NCBI GenBank assembly: GCA_012513825.1
Contig: JAAZBL010000277.1
Location: 1 to 32,966, forward strand
Direction: 5' to 3'
DNA from: Limnobacter sp.
GTDB taxonomy: Bacteria; Pseudomonadota; Gammaproteobacteria; Burkholderiales; Burkholderiaceae_E
Length of the DNA stretch: 32,966 nucleotides
The stretch's first letter is position 1; each line of letters starts with the position of its first letter. Position numbers and translations under genes: made by a program. Positions 9,007-15,997 of this stretch are shown piece by piece. The notes below the pieces were generated by a model. It was not told the origin of the DNA, searched no databases, and saw nothing but the letters and a program-made list of their open reading frames with translations.

Positions 9007-10725
9007 ATGCCGCTCGCATTCGAGAATGCCGACCAGTTCGACTGGAGGGTAAGGAAGATCGCGGTCGTGGGTCCGGGCATCGTCGGCATGCCGATGGCGG
9101 CGCTGCTGGCGCACGCGCGGATCCGCGAAGGCTCGGCCGAGCCTGCCCGCGTCGTCGTCGTGCAGCGCGACTCGCCGACCTCGGGATGGAAGGTCGGCGC
9201 GATCAACGACGGGCGTTCGGTCATCGGCGGCGTCGAGCCGGGCCTCGACGACATCGTCCGCGAATCGGTCGCCGCCGGCGTGCTGAGCGCGACGCACGAC
9301 TACATGGACGTTGCCGACGCCGACCTGGTGCTCGTCAGCGTGCAGACCGACAAGAAAGGGCTGGCGCCCGACTATGGCCCACTGTTCGAGGCGCTCGAGC
9401 TGCTGGCGCGGGCGCTCGCCCGCAAGCCCGACGGCAACGTGCCGGTGATCGTCTTCGAATCCACGCTGGCGCCGTCGAGCATGACCACGGTCATTCGCGA
9501 GCACTTTGCGCGTCACGGGCTGGTCGAAGGTCGGGACATCCTGCTCGGCAACAGCCCGAACCGCGTGATGCCGGGTCGCCTCGTCGAGCGCGTCGCCGCG
9601 TCGGACAAGCTGGTCGCAGGCCTGCATCCGCTCACGCCGAAGCTGATTTCGCGCGTCTATTCGCGGATCGTCACCGGCGGTACGCTGCACGAAACGAACA
9701 GCATGACCGCCGAGGTCGTCAAGACGCTGGAAAACGCCTATCGCGACGTGCGGATCGCGTTCTCGGCCGAGGTGGCGCGCCGCTGCGATGCGCTCGACGT
9801 CGACTTCTTCGCGCTGCGCGACGCGGTCAACGAGCGGCTGTCGCAGTCCGACTCGGCGTCGGCCGATGCCACGGCGGTTCCCAGCGGCGGCATGCTGGTC
9901 CCGACGACCGGGGTCGGCGGCCACTGCCTGCCCAAGGACGGCATCCTGTTGTGGTGGCGCGCGATCGAGGCCGGAGTCGATACCTCCAGGAGCCTGATCC
10001 TGCGCGCGCGGCACATCAACGACGAGTCGCCGCGCTACCTGATCCGACTGGCCGAGCGCCAGCATGGTCCGGTCGACGGCAAGCGGATCGCGCTGATGGG
10101 GACGGCCTACCGTTTCGATTCCGAAGACACGCGCAACTCCCCGACGCTGTACCTCGCCAGGGAACTGCTCGAACGAGGCTGCACGGTGCGCCTGCATGAC
10201 CCGTACGTGAAGGCGCACGACCAGAACCTGGCGCGCTTCGGCCTGGGCTCGTACTTCTCGAACGAAGCTGGCCCGGTGCTGGCCGACGCCGATCTGGTCT
10301 TCTTCTGCGCCGGCCATGCGGTCTACCGGCGCGAACTCGAGCAGCTGCTGTCGGCGATGAAGCAAGCGCGCGGTATCGTCGACGGCGCGAACCTGTTCCG
10401 CGAAGCCGATCTTTCCGGGCGGTCGCTGCTTTACGCGGGTATCGGCCGCGGCAGGCAGGCTCCCGCCGACGAACTCGTCGCGCAGACCGAGCAGGCCTTC
10501 CGAACGATGGAACAGGACGCGGCACGCGAAGTCGCCGCGCTGGCCGCCTTCCTGAACGAGCGCTTCGCAGGCGATCGCTTCAACCGCGTGGAGTTCGAAG
10601 AAGTCAGGCGTCTGGCCGGAACCTGTCCGACTGGCTGCGCGATCGCTGCGCTGCGCGTGCCGGGCGAAACGGCGGACGCTGGCGGACAGCCGGCGCAGGC
10701 AGTCGCGAGCGGGCCCGGCCATTGA
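9007..10725 (+). CDS. wbpA: WbpA-like UDP-N-acetylglucosamine C6-dehydrogenase with a C-terminal extension
   Basis: The 572-residue protein has an N-terminal NAD-binding motif GPGIVG (22-27), a central helical domain with a conserved TAEVVKTLENAYRD-type segment, and the catalytic Cys307 in GVGGHCLPKD. The third domain (KRIALMGTAYRFDSEDTRNSP) binds UDP. This is the UDP-glucose/GDP-mannose dehydrogenase family; four-electron oxidation of UDP-GlcNAc to UDP-GlcNAcA starts the pathway whose later steps lie just upstream. Usual length is about 430-450 residues. Here about 130 extra residues follow (from about 440), including IGRGRQAPADE, a helical segment FLNERFAGDRFNRVEFEEV and a TCPTGC pair of cysteines. 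GGAG at 8998-9001 supports ATG 9007. Other UDP-sugar substrates cannot be excluded. Confidence 0.87.
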   Translation: MPLAFENADQFDWRVRKIAVVGPGIVGMPMAALLAHARIREGSAEPARVVVVQRDSPTSGWKVGAINDGRSVIGGVEPGLDDIVRESVAAGVLSATHDYMDVADADLVLVSVQTDKKGLAPDYGPLFEALELLARALARKPDGNVPVIVFESTLAPSSMTTVIREHFARHGLVEGRDILLGNSPNRVMPGRLVERVAASDKLVAGLHPLTPKLISRVYSRIVTGGTLHETNSMTAEVVKTLENAYRDVRIAFSAEVARRCDALDVDFFALRDAVNERLSQSDSASADATAVPSGGMLVPTTGVGGHCLPKDGILLWWRAIEAGVDTSRSLILRARHINDESPRYLIRLAERQHGPVDGKRIALMGTAYRFDSEDTRNSPTLYLARELLERGCTVRLHDPYVKAHDQNLARFGLGSYFSNEAGPVLADADLVFFCAGHAVYRRELEQLLSAMKQARGIVDGANLFREADLSGRSLLYAGIGRGRQAPADELVAQTEQAFRTMEQDAAREVAALAAFLNERFAGDRFNRVEFEEVRRLAGTCPTGCAIAALRVPGETADAGGQPAQAVASGPGH

Positions 10726-10729
10726 AACC

Positions 10730-12343
10730 ATGAACTCGGCTCCGGTCTCGAACGATCGCGTTCGCGAGCCGAACAGGCGCGAGTCGTCGGCCGGCGCCGC
10801 GACCCATCCCGGCGGAATCCTGCCTTCGATCGGTGCCCGCGCAGTGCGGGCCCTGCAGGCGACGCAGGCCTCCGCGCTCTTCCTGGCCGCCGTCGGCGTG
10901 CTGTTGCTGGCGATCCTGCCTTCCGGATGGTTGTCGGGCAACGAGGAGCAATATCTCGCCGAGGCGTATCGGAGCGTCCGCCCGGGAGACTGGCCCAAGC
11001 AATCGAATCTGCTGGGCGGCTTCCCTCATGCATTCGTATTCAACGAACTGTTCGGGCACCTGATTGCCGCGGTCGACTTTGCTGCCGCGCAGTTCATCGG
11101 GCGGTTGCTGGCGGTCGCGCTCTATGCGTTCGCGCTGACACGGCTGTTCGCCTTCCTGAAGTTGCAGGTGCTCGACCTGCTGATCGTCGTCACGGCATTC
11201 GTCGTTGCCGCCGAAGGCCTGGTCGGCGACGAATGGATGTTCCGCGGGATCGAGCCCAAGGTCCTGGCCTACGGTTTCGTGCTGCTGGCTCTCGTCGAGT
11301 TCCTCAGGGGCCGGTCCGCGCTCTGTTTCGGCTTGCTGGTGATCGCCGTGCACATCCACGCGCTGGTCGGCGGTCTCTGGGCCGGAGTCTTCTTCGCCGC
11401 TTTCATGATGCTGGGAACGCCGCGTCGGCGCACTGTCCTGCTGCACGCGGCCGTCGCCGCCGTCGTGCTCGTTCCCTACGGGATCTTTCTGATGCGCCAG
11501 GGCTACGCACAGTTCGACACCTTCGTCGAAAGTGCCGGGCCGCCGGTGGGCTGGATCCTGACCTACGTCGCGTACCCGTGGCATACGACGCCGTTCGTCG
11601 ACATCAAGTCGTTCCTGAAGTGGACGCCCGGCCTGGCGCTCACGATCGTCATCGGTGTCGCTGCCGCACTGGCCATGCGGCGCTTGCGCGCCGGCCGCGA
11701 GCAGCGGCTCGCATGCCTGGTCGCGCTTTCGGCGGCGTGGGTCATCGTCGCCTTGTTGCTCACCTACGTCTTCGACGATGGGCGATTCGGACCGTACCTG
11801 CTTTTCAGGCCGTCGAGCCTGAACCTGCTGCTTGCGCTGGTTCTGCTCGTCTGCGTATTGCGGCGATTGCCCTCGTCGGCCGACCCGTGGCTCAGGGTCG
11901 GCATGCTCGCGGTGCTGGTCTTCGTCTGCTCGCATGCCGTGCTGCACCTGCGCGTTTATCCGATCGGACGCGAGATGCTCCAGCACGCCGAACGGCGCGA
12001 ACTCGTCGACTGGGTCAGCACCCAGACGCCGTCCGGCAGCGTCTTCCTGATCGAAACCCAAATCGAACATCGCTTTTTCGATTTCGAACGCAGGACCCGG
12101 CGCGCAAGCCTTTTCTTTCACCGATTCACGCCGGGCAGCAGTGCGGACATTCGCCAGTGGTATCAGCGGCACCTTCTCCGCGAGCGGGTCATGGCGAAAG
12201 GCTGCGATTCGGCAGACTCGAAACTGCGGATCGACTATCTGATCGCGAGCGCCGAGACCGCCGAGCGGCTGGCCGCGACGTGCGGCCCGATCGTTCACGA
12301 GTCCGGCGAATTTCGCGTCGTGGAGTTTCAAAGACCCGGGTGA
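10730..12343 (+). CDS. Polytopic membrane protein, GT-C-like, function unknown
   Basis: The 537-residue protein has a charged N terminus, about ten hydrophobic segments between residues 45 and 405, then a soluble C-terminal domain of about 130 residues. The layout (NEEQYL after the first membrane segment, an acidic GDEWMFRG loop, and a C-terminal part starting around WVSTQTPSGSVFLI) resembles GT-C-fold or DUF6798-like membrane proteins. These use polyprenyl-linked sugars or belong to polymer assembly, but I cannot assign it to a characterised family. It starts 4 bp after wbpA, so it is in the same operon. Roles to consider are an alternative polymerase, a periplasmic glycosyl or acyl transferase, or a side-branch glycosyltransferase. 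No signal other than its membrane segments is seen. Confidence 0.7.
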   Translation: MNSAPVSNDRVREPNRRESSAGAATHPGGILPSIGARAVRALQATQASALFLAAVGVLLLAILPSGWLSGNEEQYLAEAYRSVRPGDWPKQSNLLGGFPHAFVFNELFGHLIAAVDFAAAQFIGRLLAVALYAFALTRLFAFLKLQVLDLLIVVTAFVVAAEGLVGDEWMFRGIEPKVLAYGFVLLALVEFLRGRSALCFGLLVIAVHIHALVGGLWAGVFFAAFMMLGTPRRRTVLLHAAVAAVVLVPYGIFLMRQGYAQFDTFVESAGPPVGWILTYVAYPWHTTPFVDIKSFLKWTPGLALTIVIGVAAALAMRRLRAGREQRLACLVALSAAWVIVALLLTYVFDDGRFGPYLLFRPSSLNLLLALVLLVCVLRRLPSSADPWLRVGMLAVLVFVCSHAVLHLRVYPIGREMLQHAERRELVDWVSTQTPSGSVFLIETQIEHRFFDFERRTRRASLFFHRFTPGSSADIRQWYQRHLLRERVMAKGCDSADSKLRIDYLIASAETAERLAATCGPIVHESGEFRVVEFQRPG

Positions 12344-12385
12344 CTTTCAGGCGGCGGCGCCCGGTCGTGCGCATCGGACAAGAAC

Positions 12386-13057
12386 ATGATCCCCCGCATA
12401 TTCCATCAGGTCTGGATCAACCATGCAGATCCGACGTTGCCGGCAGCGTTTCGCGCATATTCGGACAAATGGCGTGCAATGCATCCGGCGTGGGAATATC
12501 GCCTGTGGAATCTCGATACTTGCGATTTCGAATTGCAGCGCCCGGAATTGATCGGTCGTTGCGCCAACTATGCGCAGATGGCCGATGTGCTGCGGCTCGA
12601 GATCCTGTACCGGTACGGGGGCGTCTATATCGACACCGATTTCGAGCCGCTGCGTCCGATCGAGCCGGTCCTGGACGGTGCGGAGCATTTCTTCTGCTCG
12701 GAAGACGGCGCCCATCTTTCCAATTCGATATTCGGCGCCCGGCCCGAGTCGCCGCTGATCCTCAGGCTGTTGAGGGGGCTGCCGACCGAATTGGGGCGCG
12801 AGCCGGCCAACGTCGAAACGGGTCCCCGGTATTTCACGAGGACGCTGCTGTGCGAGGGTTTCGACGCTGACGTGAAGCTCCTGCCGTCGCGACTGTTCTT
12901 TCCGTATCAATGGGACGAGCCGCATCGCGCCGGCGAGAGTTTTCCCGAGGCCTTCGCGGTCCACCGGTGGGCGCATTCCTGGCGCGGCCCGCAATCGCGA
13001 GGGCTGCGTGTCAGGGCCCGGGTCGCGCGCATGATCCGCGCGCTCGGATCCGCCTGA
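12386..13057 (+). CDS. GT32-type glycosyltransferase with DxD motif
   Basis: The 223-residue protein opens MIPRIFHQVWI, the typical start of the GT32 (Gly_transf_sug / capsular polysaccharide synthesis) family. It carries YRYGGVYIDTDFE with D83 and D85 as the metal-binding DxD, and a later NSIFGA segment. It is short but complete for the family. GT32 enzymes transfer sugars from nucleotide donors with retention of configuration. It follows the GT-C-like gene by 42 bp, with only a weak Shine-Dalgarno (GGACAAG). Codon use is richer in A/T third positions (ata, ttg, tat, gat, gaa) than in the flanking wbp genes, which suggests a different origin. It has no membrane segment. Confidence 0.85.
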   Translation: MIPRIFHQVWINHADPTLPAAFRAYSDKWRAMHPAWEYRLWNLDTCDFELQRPELIGRCANYAQMADVLRLEILYRYGGVYIDTDFEPLRPIEPVLDGAEHFFCSEDGAHLSNSIFGARPESPLILRLLRGLPTELGREPANVETGPRYFTRTLLCEGFDADVKLLPSRLFFPYQWDEPHRAGESFPEAFAVHRWAHSWRGPQSRGLRVRARVARMIRALGSA

Positions 13058-13688
13058 GCTGCGCGGCGATCCAGCGCGGATCGCGGGTGCCGCGTAGGCG
13101 CCGACGCGGCTCTGACCTGGCGCGGGCGCCGGCTCGGGCCGCCCGAAACCGCTTGCAGATCCCGCACTGCGCACGCGGTTAGAAAATCCGTTTGAGGACG
13201 ACGTCGGTGCCTTGACTGTCGTTGTCAGACAATAGCCTGATTTTTGCGGTTCTTTGGCCATCATTGCCCTCGATACTCGCCCCGGTTCCAATCAGTCGAA
13301 GGCGAATTAAAGTCGAGCGTTTTCTTCGAGCCGCGCGCTGAGCGCAGATGACCAGCGTGCTCGCGTCAGCGAGTCGCCGGGTCGAATTCCGGTTTCGAGG
13401 CCTGCCGCGGGCCGATCGCTCCGATCGATCGGTCATCGTACGGTTCGCCGATTTTCCTGGATCGATATGTCAACGAGTCGAGCGCAGAGGTCGACGGACC
13501 GTGCTCGTCCGTGATTTTCATCGTTCGTTGGCGCGCGCACTTATTTTGCTGACGCATTTGAAAGCCAGAAAACCGCAGAAGCGGCAATTTCTGCCTTTCG
13601 GCGGCCCGGCCTGCGAACTCAGTCGGCCCAATCGTTAAATCCGTCACCGCTGGTTGTTTTTTGCATCAACGTATCAAGGAAGGAACTC
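13058..13688. other. 631-bp gene-free region upstream of the lyase pair
   Basis: No convincing gene is seen in any frame. Base composition is visibly less GC-rich in the second half. Structures present: stem-loops GCGATCC/GGATCGC at 13066-13084 and GCCGCGT/ACGCGGC at 13089-13110, both just after the GT32 stop and both without T-tracts; CTCGC/GCGAG at 13360-13373; a 12-bp perfect palindrome CCGATCGATCGG at 13421-13432; and a hairpin followed by ATTTTC at 13494-13518. A strong ribosome site AAGGAAGGA ends the region. It most likely holds the end of the upstream transcript and a promoter for the lyase genes, but I cannot place a promoter with confidence. Confidence 0.5.
13494..13518 (+). terminator. 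Weak terminator-like hairpin in the long intergenic region
   Basis: ACGGAC (13494-13499) pairs with GTCCGT (13507-13512) around a 7-nt loop, and GATTTTC follows. The stem is only six pairs and the T-run is four, so this is tentative. It would end read-through from the wbp/GT32 transcript before the lyase genes. Confidence 0.25.
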
Positions 13689-14852
13689 ATGCAGTTAAGG
13701 TTCTCGACGACTCTTTTCAAACCGGCTCCGGTTGTCGTGGCGGCAGCGATTCTGCTGCAGGCCTGCGGCGGATCGGATGGCGACTTCGCCGACACCGCAA
13801 CGATGTCCGAGAGCTCGACAGAAGTCGCCTCGATCGAGGACACGGCTCTTCTGCCGGACATGTATTCGGAGGTCGAGCGGGAATCCGCGGCCGACACCGC
13901 GTTGTACGCCGACACCACGGCGCTGCTGTTCGCCGACCTGCCCGATGAAGGCGCCGAAGCGGGTGCTTCGCAGGTCGAAAAGGCGACCGTCGTGGCGCCG
14001 ACGCGCAGCGACCCGCGCGTTGCCTACTGGGTCGATCCGCGCCTGACGTTCTCCAGCCATCGCAAATGGGGCCCGGTCAAGCAGGTGAGCGGGCGGAACA
14101 CCGAGCTGTACACCGTCTCGGAGCCCGGCGTCGTTGGCCGGGGGTCAGACTATGCGCTTTCGCGAGTCAAGGATCCGCTGAACAGCAGCAAGAGCGCGTT
14201 TCGCCACCGGATCGCCAGCAACTTCCCCAAGTGGGGCGACACCTGGCGCAGCGAGATCAGCGCGAACTGGAGCACCGATGGCACGAACGTCATCCGCGGC
14301 AACGAATACTGGATGGCATGGGCGGTCAAGTTCAATTCCGACATGCTGCAGTCGAACAGCGGCGAGGCGTCGATTCTCGATTTCCACGTCGTTCCCGACG
14401 CCCACGACAGCAATCCGCATTCGCCGTTCCATCTGTTCGTTCGCAACGGCACGATGCGCATCCAGTCGAAGTCCAACCCGAGCTACGTGACGAATACCAG
14501 GCAATCGGTCGATCGCAAGCTGTGGGAGCAGTCGAACCCGGGCGCCGACAAGTGGCACTACTTCGTCATGAAGGCGCGCTTCCACTGGGATAACGGCAAG
14601 AAGCCGTATATCCGGATCTGGAAAGCGACCGGCAACGGCTCGCTGGTCAAGATCGTCGACCATGCCGGTCCGAACGCCTACAACGACAAGGCAACCTATC
14701 TGCCGCAGAAGTTCGGCCTGTATCGTTGGGACAAATGGAGCGGCCCGTCGACGCGCACGATGTACTCGAAGGGCTTCTACGTCCTGCGGGCCACGTCCGG
14801 CACGCCGACGCTGAACGAGCAGTCGATGCTGGCGCTGCTGAAGGGAGTCTGA
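13689..14852 (+). CDS. Heparin-lyase-I-like (polysaccharide lyase) lipoprotein, paralogue 1
   Basis: The protein has 387 residues. A signal peptide with lipobox LQAC (Cys26) predicts a lipoprotein. An acidic, Ala/Thr/Asp-rich linker follows (about 27-95), then a 290-residue domain. Blocks such as TWRSEI.ANWS, SILDFHVVPDA, SPFHLF, RIQSKSNP, DHAGPNAYND and LPQKFGLYRWD fit the PF14099-like (heparin lyase I, concanavalin-like jelly-roll) family. Such lyases cut uronic-acid-containing polysaccharide by beta-elimination. Activity here is inferred, not shown. AAGGAAGGA lies just before ATG 13689. It sits alone after a 631-bp gap and is followed by a candidate terminator. It may trim or release the EPS made by this locus. 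It is homologous to the next gene over the whole catalytic domain. Confidence 0.78.
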   Translation: MQLRFSTTLFKPAPVVVAAAILLQACGGSDGDFADTATMSESSTEVASIEDTALLPDMYSEVERESAADTALYADTTALLFADLPDEGAEAGASQVEKATVVAPTRSDPRVAYWVDPRLTFSSHRKWGPVKQVSGRNTELYTVSEPGVVGRGSDYALSRVKDPLNSSKSAFRHRIASNFPKWGDTWRSEISANWSTDGTNVIRGNEYWMAWAVKFNSDMLQSNSGEASILDFHVVPDAHDSNPHSPFHLFVRNGTMRIQSKSNPSYVTNTRQSVDRKLWEQSNPGADKWHYFVMKARFHWDNGKKPYIRIWKATGNGSLVKIVDHAGPNAYNDKATYLPQKFGLYRWDKWSGPSTRTMYSKGFYVLRATSGTPTLNEQSMLALLKGV

Positions 14853-14871
14853 GCTCCGCCGGGCGGTGCGG

Positions 14872-14894
14872 CTGGACGCCGCCCGTCCGGTTTT
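14872..14894 (+). terminator. Candidate intrinsic terminator after lyase paralogue 1
   Basis: CTGGACG (14872-14878) pairs with CGTCCGG (14884-14890), seven pairs with one G-T, around the 5-nt loop CCGCC. TTTT (14891-14894) follows at once. A competing stem CGGGCGG/CCGCCCG (14860-14885) overlaps it. It lies 20 bp after the stop codon and would separate the two lyase paralogues transcriptionally. Confidence 0.5.
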
Positions 14895-14917
14895 GCCTCG
14901 AGGAGCGCCGCAGGCTG

Positions 14918-14923
14918 GATAAT
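14918..14923 (+). promoter_or_regulatory. Possible -10 element upstream of lyase paralogue 2
   Basis: GATAAT matches the sigma70 -10 consensus at five of six positions and lies 34 bp before ATG 14957, just beyond the candidate terminator. The best -35 (TTGCCT, 14893-14898) has a long 19-bp spacer and overlaps the terminator T-tract, so the call is weak. Confidence 0.25.
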
Positions 14924-14956
14924 GGCCGGTCCGGGACGCCTTTCGCCTGTCCACCG

Positions 14957-15973
14957 ATGGCCGCTCCTCGCACGATCGTCACTGTCGCCGCCGCACTGAT
15001 CTGGCTCGGTGCAGGCGGCGATTTGCATGCCGGCGACCAGGATTGCGAGGCCGTGGCTGCGAAAATCGCGGCGCAGCGCTCGGATCCGGCGCCTGCTTCG
15101 TCGTCTGCCGCCAGGCTGCAGCCCACGGATCCTCGCGTCGTCTACTGGGTCGATCCGCGCCGGTCCTTTGCCGAGCTTCGCAGGTGGGGGCCGGTGCGCC
15201 AGTCTGCCGGTCCGAACGCGGAGCTGGCCGATGTCGACGCACCGGGCATCCCCGGAGTAGACGGCGATCACACGCTATCCCGGGTGGCCGACCCGCTGGA
15301 CCCTCGCAAGATGGCGTTCCGGCACCGGATCAGTCCCGCCTTTCCGAGCTGGCTGGACGGCACCTGGCGAAGCGAGATCACCGCGAACTGGAGCGACGAC
15401 GGCAGCAACGTCGTACGTGGAGCCGACTACTGGGTCGGCTATGCGGTCAAGTTCGACAAGGACATCCTGGCCGCGGACAGCGGGGAAGCCTCGCTGCTCG
15501 ACTTCCACGTCGTGCCCGATGCCGACGACCGCAACCTCACCTCGCCGTTTCACCTGTACATCAACAACGGCGCACTGCGGATCCAGTCGCTGTCGAACCC
15601 CAATGCGGTGACCGATGCGCGCGACTCGGTCCAACGGATACTCTGGCGAGAGGAGAAGCTCGGGTCCGACGTCTGGCATTACTTCGTCATCAAGGTCCGG
15701 TTCCACTGGGACGAACGGAAGCGACCGTACCTGCGGATCTGGAAGGCCAGGGGCAAGGGACCACTGAAGCGCATCGTCGACCACGCGGGGCCCAACGCCT
15801 ACAACGACGAGGCCTGCTATCTGCCGCAGAAGTTCGGCCTGTACCGCTGGGATCCCTTCAGCGGCGAAACCACTCGCACCGTCTATACGAAAGGCCTTTA
15901 CGTCTTGCGTGACCAGCCGGGCTCGCCCAGGCTGAACGCGCGTTCGCTGCTCGCGCTGCTCAGGAGCATATGA
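14957..15973 (+). CDS. Heparin-lyase-I-like (polysaccharide lyase) secreted protein, paralogue 2
   Basis: The protein has 338 residues from ATG 14957. The first 25 residues form an ordinary signal peptide (TIVTVAAALIWLGAGG core, cleavage predicted after LHA), without a lipobox, so it should be free in the periplasm or secreted. The mature domain aligns end to end with paralogue 1: DPRV.YWVDPR, FRHRI, TWRSEI.ANWS, SGEAS.LDFHVVPDA, WHYFV, DHAGPNAYND and LPQKFGLYRWD are all shared, and by eye more than half of positions are identical. It lacks the acidic linker of paralogue 1. The open frame extends upstream, but that part overlaps the other gene and has no good ribosome site; even ATG 14957 lacks a clear Shine-Dalgarno. 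Its substrate is presumably a uronic-acid polymer, perhaps this locus's own product. Confidence 0.78.
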   Translation: MAAPRTIVTVAAALIWLGAGGDLHAGDQDCEAVAAKIAAQRSDPAPASSSAARLQPTDPRVVYWVDPRRSFAELRRWGPVRQSAGPNAELADVDAPGIPGVDGDHTLSRVADPLDPRKMAFRHRISPAFPSWLDGTWRSEITANWSDDGSNVVRGADYWVGYAVKFDKDILAADSGEASLLDFHVVPDADDRNLTSPFHLYINNGALRIQSLSNPNAVTDARDSVQRILWREEKLGSDVWHYFVIKVRFHWDERKRPYLRIWKARGKGPLKRIVDHAGPNAYNDEACYLPQKFGLYRWDPFSGETTRTVYTKGLYVLRDQPGSPRLNARSLLALLRSI

Positions 15974-15997
15974 AGCAAGTACGAAGGCGCGCCGCGC

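Noticed and set aside
9007-10725. Reading the dehydrogenase as a UDP-glucose dehydrogenase
   Set aside because: Its catalytic segment alone does not decide, but the adjacent WbpB/E/D/I genes need UDP-GlcNAcA, which favours WbpA.
8089-10998. 969-codon minus-strand frame opposite wbpB and wbpA
   Set aside because: Composition is that of antisense shadows; both plus-strand genes have intact catalytic motifs.
13421-13432. Perfect 12-bp palindrome CCGATCGATCGG
   Set aside because: Several such palindromes are expected by chance in 33 kb of GC-rich DNA; not claimed as an operator.
13348-13638. 96-codon open frame in the long intergenic gap
   Set aside because: Basic, Arg-rich, no Shine-Dalgarno, no motif; typical by-chance frame.
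13650-13666. Sigma54-like TGG...TTGCA before lyase paralogue 1
   Set aside because: The GG-to-GC spacing is 9 bases rather than the strict 10, and the -24 core is not GGCAC.
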